DNA of 64,000 nucleotides from Mycobacterium sp. 1274756.6 (GTDB taxonomy: Bacteria; Actinomycetota; Actinomycetes; Mycobacteriales; Mycobacteriaceae), in contig NZ_LZLJ01000018.1 of assembly GCF_001668625.1 (NCBI RefSeq), forward strand, positions 1 through 64,000, read 5' to 3'. How positions within the stretch are numbered: the stretch's first letter is position 1; every line of letters begins with the position of its first letter. A program made the position numbers and the translations under genes. Of this stretch, positions 1 to 9,757 are shown piece after piece. Under the pieces are notes generated by a model, which saw nothing but the letters and a program-made list of their open reading frames with translations, was not told the origin of the DNA and ran no database searches.

Positions 1-985
1 GTGCCACGGCCGCCGAGCAGGGCGCCGGGGGCGCTGCCGCGCCCGGTGCGCCGGCGGCCACCGGCGCGGGAACCCGGAGCGGTGCGGGCTCGACGGCCGG
101 CGGGCCCCCGGGTGCGGGGGTGGGGGCCGGCGCCGCGGTGACGCCGGCCAGCCCGGCGAGCCCGGCCAGCCCGCCCAGGCTCGCGATCGACAGCATCAGC
201 GCCGGCTGCAGCAGCGCGGGCGCGAACTGCAGTGCGGTGGAAAGCAATTGGGTGGCGTGGAAGGTCAGGTCCGCCATCACCATCGGCAGGTCGGTCAGCA
301 GCGCCGCGGGGTTGGTGAACAGGTCGGTGAGCAGCAACTGGAAGTTCTTGAGCTGTTCGGAGCCGACGTCGATCCACCACCGCGGGTCGGTCGGGTTGAG
401 ATCCCCGCCGTGGGCGCCGTCGTCGTGGTCGTGGCCGTCGTGCTCGGCGTTGACGATGCGCGGCGCCGCCGGGGTGTGCGGGGTGGCGGCCAGGGCGCCC
501 TGGCTGGTGGCGGCGTAGGTGGTCATCACGGTGGCGGCCTGGATCCACATCCGGGCGTAGTCGGCCTCGTTGAGGGCGATCGGGATGGTGTTGATGCCGA
601 AGAAGTTGGTGGCCACCAGCACGCCGTGGACGGCGTGGTTGGCGGCGAGTTCGGCCAGGGTCGGCATCGCCGCGAGGGCGGCGGTGTAGGCGGCGGCGGC
701 GGTCTCGTGCTGTGCGGCCGCGCCGGCCGCGTCGGTGCTCGCCCGGGTCAGCCAGGCCAGATAGGGCAGGTGGGCGGCGAGATAGCGGGCGGCGGACGGG
801 CCCTGCCAGGCGCCGGCCTGGGTGGCGCCCAGCAGCGCGGTCAACTCCCCGGCGGCGTCGGCGTACTCGGCGCTCAGCGCCGACCACGCTCCCGCGGCCG
901 CCTGCAGCGCGGCGGGGCCGGGCCCGCTGCTCAGCGCGCCGGAATGCACTTCCGGTGGCAGAGCCATCCAGACCGGCGCGGTCAT
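1..985 (-). CDS. PPE family protein, N-terminal part (cut by window edge)
   Basis: The reading frame opens with ATG at 985 and stays open to the window edge, so only the first ~328 residues are visible. It begins [16 protein letters not shown], with the diagnostic Pro-Pro-Glu at residues 10-12. A GAWQGPSA segment follows, matching the WxG turn of the helical PPE domain, and then a typical MWIQAATVM stretch. Beyond the ~180-residue PPE domain, the visible C-terminal part is Ala/Pro/Leu-rich. PPE proteins are usually exported by type VII (ESX) systems, often paired with a PE protein; no PE gene is visible on this side. A GGGAGG Shine-Dalgarno lies just before the ATG. A Zur-like palindrome sits 19 bases upstream, so zinc-dependent repression is likely. 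The family is certain; the subgroup is not. Confidence 0.9.
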   Translation of the reverse strand, partial: MTAPVWMALPPEVHSGALSSGPGPAALQAAAGAWSALSAEYADAAGELTALLGATQAGAWQGPSAARYLAAHLPYLAWLTRASTDAAGAAAQHETAAAAYTAALAAMPTLAELAANHAVHGVLVATNFFGINTIPIALNEADYARMWIQAATVMTTYAATSQGALAATPHTPAAPRIVNAEHDGHDHDDGAHGGDLNPTDPRWWIDVGSEQLKNFQLLLTDLFTNPAALLTDLPMVMADLTFHATQLLSTALQFAPALLQPALMLSIASLGGLAGLAGLAGVTAAPAPTPAPGGPPAVEPAPLRVPAPVAAGAPGAAAPPAPCSAAVA

Positions 986-1003
986 CCACCCTCCCGACGA
1001 TAA

Positions 1004-1018
1004 TGACAATCGTTTTCG
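1004..1018 (-). promoter_or_regulatory. Putative Zur (zinc uptake regulator) box 1
   Basis: The 15-base sequence TGACAATCGTTTTCG matches 12 of 15 positions of the mycobacterial Zur palindrome as I recall it (TGAAAATCATTTTCA). It lies 19 bases upstream of the PPE start codon on the minus strand, a position that fits a repressor. The assignment is inferred from motif similarity only. Confidence 0.55.
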
Positions 1019-1050
1019 ACAAGGACTACGGTAACCGGCCGGCACCCGAT

Positions 1051-1067
1051 TTGAAAACCGTTTTCAA
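1051..1067. promoter_or_regulatory. Putative Zur box 2 (perfect palindrome)
   Basis: TTGAAAACCGTTTTCAA is a perfect inverted repeat around a single central base. Its inner 15 bases match 13 of 15 positions of the recalled mycobacterial Zur consensus. Its centre is 48 bases from the centre of box 1. It sits between the divergent PPE and dlaT genes but much nearer the PPE gene, so control of the PPE gene is the more likely role. Confidence 0.6.
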
Positions 1068-1244
1068 CAGTGTCGCGGGATTCGGGGCGACCGCGCGCCC
1101 GGATCGCCGCCCCGCCGTGGCGCGTTGGGACGGCAGTGACAGGATGGTCGGCAGAATCGACCTCAGTTTCCGCCCCGATCCACAACGCTGTGGTAAGCCA
1201 GAGGTCGAGCCTGTGTTCAGCCGACCGATCGAGGAGTCCAGACG

Positions 1245-3059
1245 ATGTCCTTCTCCGTGCAGATGCCGGCACTCGGCGAGAGCGTCACCGAAGGCACCGT
1301 CACCCGGTGGCTCAAAAAGGAGGGCGACACCGTCGAGGTCGACGAGCCGCTCCTGGAGGTCTCCACCGACAAGGTCGACACCGAGATCCCCTCACCGGCG
1401 GCGGGCGTGCTGACCCGGATCATCGCCGAGGAGGACGACACCGTCGAGGTGGGCGGCGAGTTGGCGGTGATCAGCGAGTCCGGTGAGGACACCGGCGGCG
1501 ACACCGACAAGGACGCCGACGCCGACGCCGGCTCCGCCGACACCGACGGTGCCGACGAGCCCGCCGCCGACAGCGGCGCCGAGTCCGACGACTCGGCCGA
1601 CGACTCGGGCGCGCAGTCCGGCGATTCCTCCGGCGACTCCTCCGGTGGCTCATCCGGTGCTGAGGGCCAGGCGGTGGTGATGCCGGAGTTGGGTGAATCG
1701 GTCACCGAGGGGACCGTGACCCGCTGGCTGAAACAGGTGGGCGATTCGGTCCAGGTCGACGAGCCGCTGGTGGAGGTCTCCACCGACAAGGTCGACACCG
1801 AGATCCCCTCGCCGGTCGCCGGGGTGCTGTTGTCGATCACCGCCGAGGAGGACGACACCGTCGAGGTCGGCGGCGAGCTGGCCCGGGTCGGCTCCGCCGG
1901 TGCGGGCGGCGGCGAGAAACCCGCACCGAAGTCCGAACCGAAGCCGGAACCGAAACCCGAACCGGAACCGGAACCGGAACCCGAGCCCGAACCGGAACCC
2001 GAGCCCGAGCCCGAGCCCGAACCGGAGCCGGAGAAGAAGCCCGAGCCCGCCCAACAGCGGGAGCCGGAGAAGAAGCCCGAACCGCAGGCGCCGCGGGAGA
2101 AGAAGTCGGCGGGCACGCCGCAATCCGGTGTCCCCTACGTCACCCCGCTGGTGCGCAAGCTGGCCACCGACCACGACGTCGACCTCAGCCAGGTCAAGGG
2201 CACCGGGGTGGGCGGCCGCATCCGCAAGCAGGATGTGCTCGAGGCGGCCGAACGCCAGAAGCAGCCCGCCGCCGAGCCGGCGGCCCCGTCGGAACCGGCC
2301 GCGTCGCGGCCCACCCCGGCGCCCGCCCTGGCCCACCTGCGCGGAACCACCAAGAAGGCCAACCGGATCCGGAAGCTCACCGCGAAGAAGACCCGCGAGT
2401 CGCTGCAGGCCACCGCGCAGCTGACCCAGACCCACGAGGTCGACATGACCCGGGTGGTGTCGCTGCGGGCCCGCGCCAAGGCCGACTTCGCCGAGCGGGA
2501 GGGCGTCAACCTCACCTACCTGCCGTTCATCGCCCGCGCGGTGATCGACGCGTTGAAGACCCACCCGAACGTCAACGCCAGCTACAACGAGGAAACCAAC
2601 GAGATCACCTACTACGACGCCGAACACCTCGGCATCGCGGTCGACACCGAGCAGGGGCTGCTCTCCCCGGTGATCCACAACGCCGGCGACCTGTCGCTGG
2701 GCGGGCTGGCCCGGGCCATCGCCGACATCGCGGCGCGGGCCCGGTCGAACAACCTGCGCCCCGACGAGTTGTCCGGCGGCACGTTCACGATCACCAACAT
2801 CGGCAGCCAGGGCGCCTTGATGGACACCCCGATCCTGGTGCCGCCGCAGGCGGCGATGCTGGGGACCGGCGCCATCGTCAAACGCCCGCGGGTCATCGTC
2901 GACGACGCCGGCAACGAGTCGATCGGTGTGCGGTCGGTTTGCTACCTGCCGCTGACCTACGACCACCGGCTCATCGACGGCGCCGACGCCGGGCGGTTCC
3001 TCACCACCGTCAAACAGCGGCTGGAAGAAGGGGCGTTCGAGGCCGACCTGGGGCTTTGA
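1245..3059 (+). CDS. dlaT: Dihydrolipoamide acyltransferase, E2 of 2-oxoacid dehydrogenase complex
   Basis: Transfers acyl groups from E1 to CoA through lipoyl-lysine arms, as the core of the pyruvate (and possibly branched-chain) dehydrogenase complex; in mycobacteria DlaT also feeds electrons to a peroxidase. The 604 residues contain lipoyl domain 1 (about 1-78, lipoyl Lys43 in STDKVD), lipoyl domain 2 (about 140-217, Lys182), a Glu-Pro repeat linker (about 225-285), an E3-binding domain (about 296-336) and the catalytic domain. The catalytic HRLIDG signature is near the C-terminus (His574, Asp578). The ATG is 8 bases after GAGGAG. It is longer than the ~553-residue M. tuberculosis protein, mainly through its linkers. 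A TIGR01777 epimerase and lipB/lipA follow, so the lipoylated enzyme and its cofactor genes are adjacent. Confidence 0.96.
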   Translation: MSFSVQMPALGESVTEGTVTRWLKKEGDTVEVDEPLLEVSTDKVDTEIPSPAAGVLTRIIAEEDDTVEVGGELAVISESGEDTGGDTDKDADADAGSADTDGADEPAADSGAESDDSADDSGAQSGDSSGDSSGGSSGAEGQAVVMPELGESVTEGTVTRWLKQVGDSVQVDEPLVEVSTDKVDTEIPSPVAGVLLSITAEEDDTVEVGGELARVGSAGAGGGEKPAPKSEPKPEPKPEPEPEPEPEPEPEPEPEPEPEPEPEKKPEPAQQREPEKKPEPQAPREKKSAGTPQSGVPYVTPLVRKLATDHDVDLSQVKGTGVGGRIRKQDVLEAAERQKQPAAEPAAPSEPAASRPTPAPALAHLRGTTKKANRIRKLTAKKTRESLQATAQLTQTHEVDMTRVVSLRARAKADFAEREGVNLTYLPFIARAVIDALKTHPNVNASYNEETNEITYYDAEHLGIAVDTEQGLLSPVIHNAGDLSLGGLARAIADIAARARSNNLRPDELSGGTFTITNIGSQGALMDTPILVPPQAAMLGTGAIVKRPRVIVDDAGNESIGVRSVCYLPLTYDHRLIDGADAGRFLTTVKQRLEEGAFEADLGL

Positions 3060-3063
3060 CGAG

Positions 3064-3966
3064 GTGTCCGACGCCGTCATCGCGATCGCGGGCTCCTCGG
3101 GGCTGATCGGCACGGCCCTGGTCGCCGCGCTGCGCTCCGCGGACCAGCATGTGGTGCGGATCGTGCGACGCCCACCGGCCAACTCCGACGAGCTGTACTG
3201 GAACCCGGACAGCGGCGAGTTCGACAGCGGCGCGCTGGCCGGGGTCGACGCCGTGGTCAACCTGTGCGGCATCAACGTCAACCGGCGCCGGTGGTCGGGC
3301 AGCTTCAAACAGCAACTGCGCGACAGCCGGATCACCCCGACCGAGGTGCTGGCCACCGCGGTCGCCGAAGCGCAGGTCGGCGTGCTGGTCAACGCCAGCG
3401 CCGTCGGTTATTACGGCAACACCCGCAGCCGGGCGGTCGACGAGACCGACCCGGCCGGGGCGGGTTTCCTCGCCCAGCTCTGCCAGGACTGGGAGGCCGC
3501 GACCGGACCGGCCCGCGCGGCCGGCGCCCGGGTGGTGCTGGCCCGCACCGGGTTGGTGCTGGCCCCCTCCGGCGGCGCGCTCAAACCGCTGCGGCTGCTG
3601 TTCGGGCTCGGCGCCGGCGGCCGGCTGGGCAACGGCCGCCAGTACATGTCCTGGATCAGCCTGGAGGACCAGGTGCGGGCGGTGCTGTTCGCGCTGTCGC
3701 ACGAGGAACTGGCCGGGCCGGTCAACTTCACCGGGCCGGCGCCGGTCACCAACGCCGAGTTCACCGCCGCCCTCGGTCGTGCCGTGGACCGGCCCAGCCG
3801 GCTGATGCTGCCCGGCTTCGCGGTGCGGGCCGCCATCGGCGAGTTCGCCGACGAGGGGCTGCTCATCGGCCAGCGGGTCATCCCGGCGGCGTTGGAGCGG
3901 ACCGGATTCCAGTTCCACCACAACACCATCGGTGAGGCGTTGAGCTACGCCAACGCCCGGCACTGA
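3064..3966 (+). CDS. TIGR01777-type NAD-dependent epimerase/SDR protein (Rv2216-like)
   Basis: Extended short-chain dehydrogenase fold. The N-terminal GSSGLIG (residues 10-16) is the dinucleotide-binding glycine motif. The segment [10 protein letters not shown], with a later DETDPAG stretch, is typical of the TIGR01777/SulA-like epimerase group. The length of 300 residues is normal for the family. The GTG start is 4 bases after the dlaT stop, so it is almost certainly co-transcribed with dlaT; lipB follows 17 bases later. The substrate is unknown. The conserved location between the E2 and lipoate genes is shared with M. tuberculosis, but no role in lipoylation is demonstrated by the sequence. 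Confidence 0.85.
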   Translation: MSDAVIAIAGSSGLIGTALVAALRSADQHVVRIVRRPPANSDELYWNPDSGEFDSGALAGVDAVVNLCGINVNRRRWSGSFKQQLRDSRITPTEVLATAVAEAQVGVLVNASAVGYYGNTRSRAVDETDPAGAGFLAQLCQDWEAATGPARAAGARVVLARTGLVLAPSGGALKPLRLLFGLGAGGRLGNGRQYMSWISLEDQVRAVLFALSHEELAGPVNFTGPAPVTNAEFTAALGRAVDRPSRLMLPGFAVRAAIGEFADEGLLIGQRVIPAALERTGFQFHHNTIGEALSYANARH

Positions 3967-3983
3967 GCACGGGTAGCGTCGCT

Positions 3984-4691
3984 GTGGTGAGCACCTCGAT
4001 CCGATCCGGCGCCGCGCCGCTCGCCGTGCGCCAACTCGGCACCCTCGACTACCACGCCGGCTGGCAGCTGCAGCGCGAACTGCTCGAAGCGCGGGTGGCG
4101 GGCGGCCCGGACACCCTGTTGCTGCTGGAACACCCGGCGGTCTACACCGCCGGGCGACGCACCCTGGACCACGAACGGCCGACCGACGGCACGCCCGTCG
4201 TCGACACCGATCGGGGCGGCAAGATCACCTGGCACGGTCCCGGCCAGCTGGTGGGATATCCGATCGTCGGGCTCGCGGAACCGTTGGACGTGGTGAATTA
4301 CGTTCGGCGCCTTGAGGAAGCCCTGCTGCGGGTCTGCGCCGACCTCGGTGTCGAGGCGATGCGGGTGGAGGGCCGCTCCGGGGTGTGGTGTCCCGGCGGC
4401 CCGGGCCGGCCGGCCCGCAAGATCGCCGCGATCGGGGTGCGGGTCTCCCACGCCACCACGCTGCACGGGTTCGCGCTGAACTGCGACTGCGACCTCGGCG
4501 CCTACGCGGCGATCGTGCCGTGCGGCATCACCGACGCCGGGGTGACGTCGCTCTCGGCCGAGCTGGGCCGACCGGTGCCGGTCGACGCGGTCCGCGAGCC
4601 GGTTGCCGCCGCGGTCGCCGACGCCTTGGACGGGCGACTGGCCCTGTCCTGGCGGCCGCCGGAGCCTGCTCGCGTAGCATCGCAGTCGTGA
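3984..4691 (+). CDS. lipB: Octanoyl-[acyl carrier protein]:protein N-octanoyltransferase
   Basis: Moves octanoyl from ACP to lipoyl-domain lysines, the first step of de novo lipoate synthesis. The 235 residues include the substrate-pocket motif [17 protein letters not shown], the catalytic lysine in RKIAAIG (Lys146) and the acyl-thioester cysteine in VPCGI (Cys180), the Lys/Cys dyad of LipB. The start is GTG at 3984; a second in-frame GTG lies directly after it at 3987. The stop overlaps the lipA start (GTGA), so translation is likely coupled. Confidence 0.97.
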   Translation: MVSTSIRSGAAPLAVRQLGTLDYHAGWQLQRELLEARVAGGPDTLLLLEHPAVYTAGRRTLDHERPTDGTPVVDTDRGGKITWHGPGQLVGYPIVGLAEPLDVVNYVRRLEEALLRVCADLGVEAMRVEGRSGVWCPGGPGRPARKIAAIGVRVSHATTLHGFALNCDCDLGAYAAIVPCGITDAGVTSLSAELGRPVPVDAVREPVAAAVADALDGRLALSWRPPEPARVASQS

Positions 4692-5623
4692 GTGTCGCTC
4701 CGGATGGCCGCAAACTGCTCCGGCTGGAAGCACGCAACGCGCAGACCCCCATCGAGCGCAAACCATCGTGGATCAAGACGCGCGCCAAGATGGGCCCGAA
4801 CTACACCGATCTGAAAGGTCTGGTCCGCCGGGAGGGACTGCACACCGTCTGCGAGGAGGCCGGCTGCCCCAACATCTACGAGTGTTGGGAGGACCGCGAG
4901 GCCACCTTCCTCATCGGCGGTGAGGTCTGCACGCGCCGCTGTGCGTTCTGCCTGATCGACACCGGCAAGCCCAAACAGCTCGACCGCGACGAGCCGCGCC
5001 GGGTGGCCGAGAGCGTGCAGACGATGGGGCTGCGCTACTCCACCGTCACCGGCGTGACCCGCGACGACCTGCCCGACGAGGGCGCCTGGCTCTACGCCGA
5101 GACGGTGCGGGCGATCAAAGCGCTCAACCCCGAGACCGGCGTGGAGCTGCTGATCCCGGACTTCAGCGGGAAGCCGGAGCTGCTCACCGAGGTGTTCGAG
5201 TCCCGCCCGGAGGTGCTGGCCCACAACGTCGAGACGGTGCCGCGCATCTTCAAGATCATCCGCCCGGCGTTCAACTACCAGCGCAGCCTCGACGTGTTGA
5301 CCCGGGCCCGCGACTTCGGGCTGGTGACCAAGAGCAACCTGATCCTGGGGATGGGCGAGACCGCCGAGGAGATCCGGTCGGCGTTGACCGACCTCTACGA
5401 GGCGGGCGCCGAGCTGGTGACCATCACCCAGTACCTGCGGCCGTCGGCGCGACACCATCCGATCGACCGGTGGGTCAAACCCCAGGAGTTCGTCGAACAC
5501 GCCCGCTTCGCCGAGGAACTCGGCTTCGCCGGGGTGATGTCGGGCCCGCTGGTGCGGTCCTCCTACCGGGCGGGCCGGCTCTACCAGCAGGCCATGGAGC
5601 GCCGCGCGGCCGCGCGCAACTAG
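4688..5623 (+). CDS. lipA: Lipoyl synthase (radical SAM)
   Basis: Inserts two sulfur atoms into protein-bound octanoyl groups to form lipoate. Both iron-sulfur cluster motifs are visible: the auxiliary-cluster cysteines Cys55, Cys60 and Cys66, and the radical-SAM CxxxCxxC at Cys81, Cys85 and Cys88 (CTRRCAFC). The C-terminal [10 protein letters not shown] contains the conserved serine that ligates the auxiliary cluster in LipA. At 311 residues the length is normal. The GTG start overlaps the lipB stop by four bases. Confidence 0.97.
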   Translation: MSVAPDGRKLLRLEARNAQTPIERKPSWIKTRAKMGPNYTDLKGLVRREGLHTVCEEAGCPNIYECWEDREATFLIGGEVCTRRCAFCLIDTGKPKQLDRDEPRRVAESVQTMGLRYSTVTGVTRDDLPDEGAWLYAETVRAIKALNPETGVELLIPDFSGKPELLTEVFESRPEVLAHNVETVPRIFKIIRPAFNYQRSLDVLTRARDFGLVTKSNLILGMGETAEEIRSALTDLYEAGAELVTITQYLRPSARHHPIDRWVKPQEFVEHARFAEELGFAGVMSGPLVRSSYRAGRLYQQAMERRAAARN

Positions 5624-5677
5624 ACCACCTCGCGGCTGGTCTCGGTGCCGTCGCGCACCTAAGTATCCTTGGGTGCT

Positions 5678-6430
5678 ATGCCGAAACGTCGTTCTGCCGC
5701 CGAAACGAAAGCCGCCCGCGCCGAGGCCAAGGCCGCCCGCAAGGCCGCCGCCCGCCAACGCCGCAGCCAGCTGTGGCAGGCGTTCAACCTGCAGCGCAAA
5801 GAGGACAAGCGGCTGCTGCCGTACATGATCGGCGCGTTCGTGTTGATCGTGGGCGCGTCGGTCGCGCTGGGGTTCGCCGGCGGCACCTTCTCGCGGGTGA
5901 CGATGATCCCGCTGGGCGTGGTGCTCGGCGGTCTGGTCGCGTTCATCATCTTCGGTCGCCGTGCCCAGCGTTCGGTCTATCAGAAGGCCGACGGCCAGAT
6001 CGGGGCGGCGGCCTGGGCGCTGGACAACCTGCGCGGCAAATGGCGGGTCACCCCGACGGTGTCGGGCACCGGCAACTTCGACGCCGTGCACCGGGTGTTG
6101 GGCCGCCCCGGGGTGATCCTGGTCGCCGAAGGCTCCCCCAGCCGGGTCAAGCCGCTGCTGGCCCAGGAGAAGAAACGCACCGCCCGGCTGGTCGGCGACG
6201 TGCCGATCTACGACATCATCGTCGGCAACGACGAGGGCCAGGTCCCGCTGGCGAAGCTGGAACGGTATCTGAACAAGCTGCCGGCCAACATTCCGGTCAA
6301 GCAGATCGACGCGCTGGAGTCCCGGATGGCGGCGCTCGGTTCGCGGATGGGTCCGGCCGCGATGCCCAAGGGGCCGCTGCCGCCCGGCGCGAAGCTGCGC
6401 GGCGTGCAGCGCACCGTGCGCCGCAAGTAG
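5678..6430 (+). CDS. DUF4191 membrane protein (Rv2219-like)
   Basis: About 250 residues. The N-terminus is very basic and Ala/Lys/Arg-rich (residues 1-40). Two close hydrophobic segments follow (about 47-65 and 73-93), and then a soluble domain. The ATG at 5678 was chosen because MPKRRS matches the usual start of these proteins; a TTG three codons upstream is possible. It belongs to a conserved actinobacterial family of unknown function, always near lipA or glnA in mycobacteria. The basic N-terminus suggests cytoplasmic contact with nucleic acid or acidic lipid headgroups; this is inference. Confidence 0.85.
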   Translation: MPKRRSAAETKAARAEAKAARKAAARQRRSQLWQAFNLQRKEDKRLLPYMIGAFVLIVGASVALGFAGGTFSRVTMIPLGVVLGGLVAFIIFGRRAQRSVYQKADGQIGAAAWALDNLRGKWRVTPTVSGTGNFDAVHRVLGRPGVILVAEGSPSRVKPLLAQEKKRTARLVGDVPIYDIIVGNDEGQVPLAKLERYLNKLPANIPVKQIDALESRMAALGSRMGPAAMPKGPLPPGAKLRGVQRTVRRK

Positions 6431-6437
6431 TAGTCGC

Positions 6438-6896
6438 TCAGCGCCGGACCACCGCGGTGGCGGTCAGCCGGTCCTGGAAACCGCGGCCGTCGAGGTCGGT
6501 GAACAGCGCCGGGAAGACCAGCGCGATCAGCGCCCCCCGCGACAGCGCGCGCCCGATCCCGACGTGTTTGCGCCCGTCCACCGAGGCCACCCGCAGGCCC
6601 ACCGCCAGCTGTCCGGGGCTGAACCCGTAGAGCCGTACCGACACCGCGCCCACCAGCAGCCAGGCCACCAGCACCGCCAGGGACAGCTGCGGCTGGCCGA
6701 TCAAGCCGGCGGTCATGGCCAGCGCCGCCAGCCCGTAGCCGATCAGCCAGTCGACGATCAGCGCCAGCAGCCGCCGCCCCATCCCGGCCAGTGCGCCCGA
6801 TCCGTCCTCCGGCAGCCCCAGCGACTGGCCACGGTATGCGTCGTCGTTGTCCGGCCCGACCGGCCCGGACAACCAGGAGGAGCTGCTACGGGTCAT
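6438..6896 (-). CDS. RDD family membrane protein
   Basis: A 152-residue protein convergent with the DUF4191 gene. GMGRRLLALIVDWLIGYGLA is the RDD motif region (Arg and Asp in the first membrane segment), followed by two further hydrophobic segments and the family motif GFSPGQLAVGLRV. The start MTRSSSSW at 6896 was preferred over an upstream in-frame ATG at 6995, because the extra 33 residues are low-complexity and would run into the glnA1 promoter region. Function is unknown; some RDD proteins have been linked to ion transport. Confidence 0.85.
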   Translation of the reverse strand: MTRSSSSWLSGPVGPDNDDAYRGQSLGLPEDGSGALAGMGRRLLALIVDWLIGYGLAALAMTAGLIGQPQLSLAVLVAWLLVGAVSVRLYGFSPGQLAVGLRVASVDGRKHVGIGRALSRGALIALVFPALFTDLDGRGFQDRLTATAVVRR

Positions 6897-6977
6897 GGGT
6901 CCCACAGTAGGCGGCCGGGTGCGGGCGGGTGGCGGCGCGCCCGGCTCGGCCGCTCGGTGCGGGCCGAGGACCGTTGC

Positions 6978-6993
6978 GTAACGTCTGTGAAAC
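6978..6993 (+). promoter_or_regulatory. Putative GlnR binding site upstream of glnA1
   Basis: GTAAC, six bases, then GAAAC fits the actinobacterial GlnR half-site pair gTnAC-n6-GaAAC. A weaker second pair (GTTAA at 6999, GAAAT at 7011) follows. It lies about 70 bases before the glnA1 start and just upstream of a TATGCT element (7015-7020) that could be the -10 hexamer, an activator-like geometry. GlnR is the nitrogen regulator of glnA in M. smegmatis. Binding here is inferred. Confidence 0.55.
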
Positions 6994-7064
6994 ATCCGGT
7001 TAAACGCTGAGAAATATGCTCTTCTTAGCGTCAGCCGGAGACGACGCTAAGGAGACTCCCTTCC

Positions 7065-8501
7065 GTGACTGATAAGACGGCGGACGACATCATCAAGCTC
7101 ATCGCCGACGAGAATGTCGAATACGTCGACGTCCGGTTCTGCGACCTGCCGGGCACCATGCAGCACTTCTCGATCCCGGCGTCGGCGTTGGAGGCGGAGG
7201 TCTTCGAAGACGGGCTGGCGTTCGACGGGTCGTCCATCCGCGGGTTCCAGTCGATCCACGAATCCGACATGATCCTGCTGCCCGACCCGAACACCGCGCT
7301 GATCGACCCGTTCCGGGCCGCCAGAACCCTGAACATGAACTTCTTCGTCCACGACCCGTTCACCCGCGAGCCCTACTCGCGCGACCCGCGCAACGTGGCC
7401 CGCAAAGCCGAGAAGTACCTGGCCAGCACCGGAATCGCCGACATCGCCTACTTCGGCGCGGAGGCCGAGTTCTACATCTTCGACTCGGTGGCGTTCGATT
7501 CGCGCACCAACGGCTCGTTCTACGAGGTCGACTCCCGCTCCGGATGGTGGAACACCGGCAACCGCACCGAGGCCGACGGCAGTCCCAACCTGGGCTACAA
7601 GACCCGGCTCAAGGGCGGCTACTTCCCGGTCGCACCCAACGACCAGTACGTGGACCTGCGCGACGAGATGACCACCGCCTTGATCAACTCCGGGTTCACC
7701 CTGGAGCGCGGCCACCACGAGGTGGGCAGCGGGGGTCAGGCCGAGATCAACTACAAGTTCAACACGTTGCTGCACGCCGCCGACGACCTGATGCTGTTCA
7801 AATACATCATCAAGAACACCGCCTGGCAGCGCGGCAAGACCGTCACGTTCATGCCCAAACCACTGGTGGGTGACAACGGTTCGGGCATGCACGCCCACCA
7901 ATCACTGTGGAAGAACGGCGAACCGCTGTTCTACGACGAGGCCGGCTACGCGGGGCTGTCGGACATCGCGCGGCATTACATCGGCGGCATCCTGCATCAC
8001 GCCCCCAGCCTGCTGGCGTTCACCAACCCCACGATCAACTCCTACAAGCGGCTGGTGCCCGGCTACGAGGCGCCGATCAACCTGGTCTACTCGCAGCGCA
8101 ACCGGTCGGCCTGCGTCCGGATCCCGATCACCGGGAACAACCCGAAGGCCAAGCGGATGGAGTTCCGCTGCCCGGACTCCTCGGGCAACCCGTATCTGGC
8201 GTTCGCGGCGATGCTGATGGCCGGCATCGACGGGGTCAAGAACAAGATCGAGCCGATGGCGCCGGTGGACAAGGACCTCTACGAACTGCCGCCGGACGAG
8301 GCCAAGGAGATCCCGCAGGCGCCCACCCAACTGGCCGAGGTGATCGACCGGCTGGAGGCCGACCACGAATACCTCACCGAGGGTGGGGTGTTCACCGAGG
8401 ATCTGATCGAGACCTGGATCCACTACAAGCGCAGCACCGAGATCGAGCCGCTCAACCTGCGGCCGCACCCCTACGAGTTCGCGCTCTACTACGACTGCTG
8501 A
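7065..8501 (+). CDS. glnA1: Glutamine synthetase type I (GSI-beta)
   Basis: Condenses glutamate and ammonia to glutamine using ATP; the main assimilatory enzyme, dodecameric. The 478 residues contain the N-terminal beta-grasp motif [12 protein letters not shown], the ATP-binding [18 protein letters not shown], the NRSACVRIP signature and the adenylylation loop tyrosine in DLYELPP (Tyr406), so it should be controlled by GlnE encoded nearby. The GTG start has AAGGAG 10 bases upstream. It is preceded by a GlnR-like box. An inserted block separates it from glnE. Confidence 0.98.
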   Translation: MTDKTADDIIKLIADENVEYVDVRFCDLPGTMQHFSIPASALEAEVFEDGLAFDGSSIRGFQSIHESDMILLPDPNTALIDPFRAARTLNMNFFVHDPFTREPYSRDPRNVARKAEKYLASTGIADIAYFGAEAEFYIFDSVAFDSRTNGSFYEVDSRSGWWNTGNRTEADGSPNLGYKTRLKGGYFPVAPNDQYVDLRDEMTTALINSGFTLERGHHEVGSGGQAEINYKFNTLLHAADDLMLFKYIIKNTAWQRGKTVTFMPKPLVGDNGSGMHAHQSLWKNGEPLFYDEAGYAGLSDIARHYIGGILHHAPSLLAFTNPTINSYKRLVPGYEAPINLVYSQRNRSACVRIPITGNNPKAKRMEFRCPDSSGNPYLAFAAMLMAGIDGVKNKIEPMAPVDKDLYELPPDEAKEIPQAPTQLAEVIDRLEADHEYLTEGGVFTEDLIETWIHYKRSTEIEPLNLRPHPYEFALYYDC

Positions 8502-8510
8502 GCCGGCCGG

Positions 8511-8912
8511 TCACACCTGCTGGCGGGCCTTGAGCTCAAGGAAGACCGGCACCATCCGGTCCCGCTCGACCGCGCTGAGGTCGGTCAGTTCCAGCCCGTA
8601 ACCGGTGGGCGGTTCGCTCTGCCGCTGCCCGAGCAGCCGGTCTCGCTCGACCGTGGCCAGCCCGGCCCACCAGTGCTCGAGCTGAAGCTGCTCCTCCTCC
8701 AGCAGGGCCACCCCGGGGGCGGCGAGGGCGGCCGGGCCGTGGCCGGCCTCGATCCAGTAGCTGCCCAGCGCCCCCTGAAGCTGGCGGGAGGCGCTGCTGC
8801 GCGCGCCCGCGTCCACCGAGAACTCGGAATCGGGGTTGGCGAGCAACCACACCTTGTCGTCCATGGACAGGCTGTGAAACCACTCGAGGAACTGACTGAT
8901 GCCTGTTGTCAT
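8511..8912 (-). CDS. Hypothetical protein, convergent with glnA1
   Basis: 133 residues, begins MTTGISQFLEWFHSLSMDDK. It is predicted to be soluble, mostly helical and Glu/Leu-rich, with several tryptophans and no signal peptide or known motif. The stop is 9 bases past the glnA1 stop. I do not recognise a family. Normal mycobacterial codon use and an alternating hydrophobic pattern support a real gene. Confidence 0.6.
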   Translation of the reverse strand: MTTGISQFLEWFHSLSMDDKVWLLANPDSEFSVDAGARSSASRQLQGALGSYWIEAGHGPAALAAPGVALLEEEQLQLEHWWAGLATVERDRLLGQRQSEPPTGYGLELTDLSAVERDRMVPVFLELKARQQV

Positions 8913-9000
8913 GACTCGACGCTAGTCGGGTTGGGCGCGCCGCGAAACCGAACGCCACCTTCGAGTCACTGATAGGCGCCTGCGTGGCAGGCTCGGCGCC

Positions 9001-9213
9001 ATGGCATTCACCGTCTATCTCAACGAACCCAAACGCCCCAACGAGCCCGAAGTCCCGGCCGACCGGTACCAAAGCGACGCCATCTACCACTTCCACGAGG
9101 GCGGCGTGCTCGGGGTGCGGCGCAGGTCCGGGGCGATGACCTACTACGCGCCGTACCGCTGGCTGTCCATCCAGGCCGATCCGGGCCACGGACCCGGCCA
9201 GATCAGCGGTTGA
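9001..9213 (+). CDS. Small hypothetical protein
   Basis: 70 residues, begins [20 protein letters not shown], with the aromatic segments [13 protein letters not shown] and [14 protein letters not shown]. The composition is rich in Tyr/His/Trp and looks like a small folded beta protein rather than random high-GC translation. It is divergent from the 8511-8912 gene with 88 bases between them. No family recognised. Confidence 0.5.
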   Translation: MAFTVYLNEPKRPNEPEVPADRYQSDAIYHFHEGGVLGVRRRSGAMTYYAPYRWLSIQADPGHGPGQISG

Positions 9214-9295
9214 TCCCGACGACCAGTCGGCGGCCAACCCAACTGTGGACAACCGCTCCCCCGTCCGCCCCGGCGCCCGTGGCAGTATCGCGGCC

Positions 9296-9727
9296 ATGCG
9301 TGTTCTGCTCCAACGCGTCACCGCGGCGCGGGTGCTCGTCGAGGGCGCCGTCGTCGGCGCCATCGACCCGCGGCCCCAAGGCCTGCTGGCGCTGGTCGGG
9401 GTCACCCATGACGACACCGCCGACATCGCACGGCGACTCGCCGAGAAACTGTGGCGGTTGCGCATCCTCGACGATCAGCGTTCGGCCGCCGAGGTGGACG
9501 CACCGGTGCTGGTGGTCAGCCAGTTCACCCTCTACGCCGACACCGTCAAGGGCCGGCGGCCGTCCTGGAACGCCGCCGCGCCGCGGGAGTTCGCCGAGCC
9601 GCTGGTGGCCGCGTTCACCGCGGCGCTCCGCGACCTGGGCGCGACCGTGCAGACCGGTGAGTTCGGGGCACACATGCAGGTCGAGTCGGTCAACGACGGC
9701 CCGGTGACCCTGCTGCTGGAGAACTGA
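9296..9727 (+). CDS. dtd: D-aminoacyl-tRNA deacylase
   Basis: Removes D-amino acids (and glycine mischarged on tRNA-Ala) from tRNA. The 143 residues begin [11 protein letters not shown] and carry both active-site signatures: SQFTLYAD and the C-terminal NDGPVT, the Gly-cisPro-type motif region. The ATG at 9296 was chosen over upstream in-frame codons because it gives the universal MR(V/A)xxQRV start. It lies in the block inserted between glnA1 and glnE. Confidence 0.95.
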   Translation: MRVLLQRVTAARVLVEGAVVGAIDPRPQGLLALVGVTHDDTADIARRLAEKLWRLRILDDQRSAAEVDAPVLVVSQFTLYADTVKGRRPSWNAAAPREFAEPLVAAFTAALRDLGATVQTGEFGAHMQVESVNDGPVTLLLEN

Positions 9728-9757
9728 GCCCAACCGGGCACTGGGTAACCTCAGCGC

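Noticed and set aside
248..1003. Long plus-strand open frame opposite the PPE gene
   Set aside because: Gly/Val/Arg low-complexity translation; a shadow of the minus-strand PPE frame, which has the PPE signature.
1217..2116. Ser/Gly-repeat open frame antisense to dlaT
   Set aside because: The SGSG repeat is the reverse reading of the Glu-Pro linker of the E2 protein; no start signal or family.
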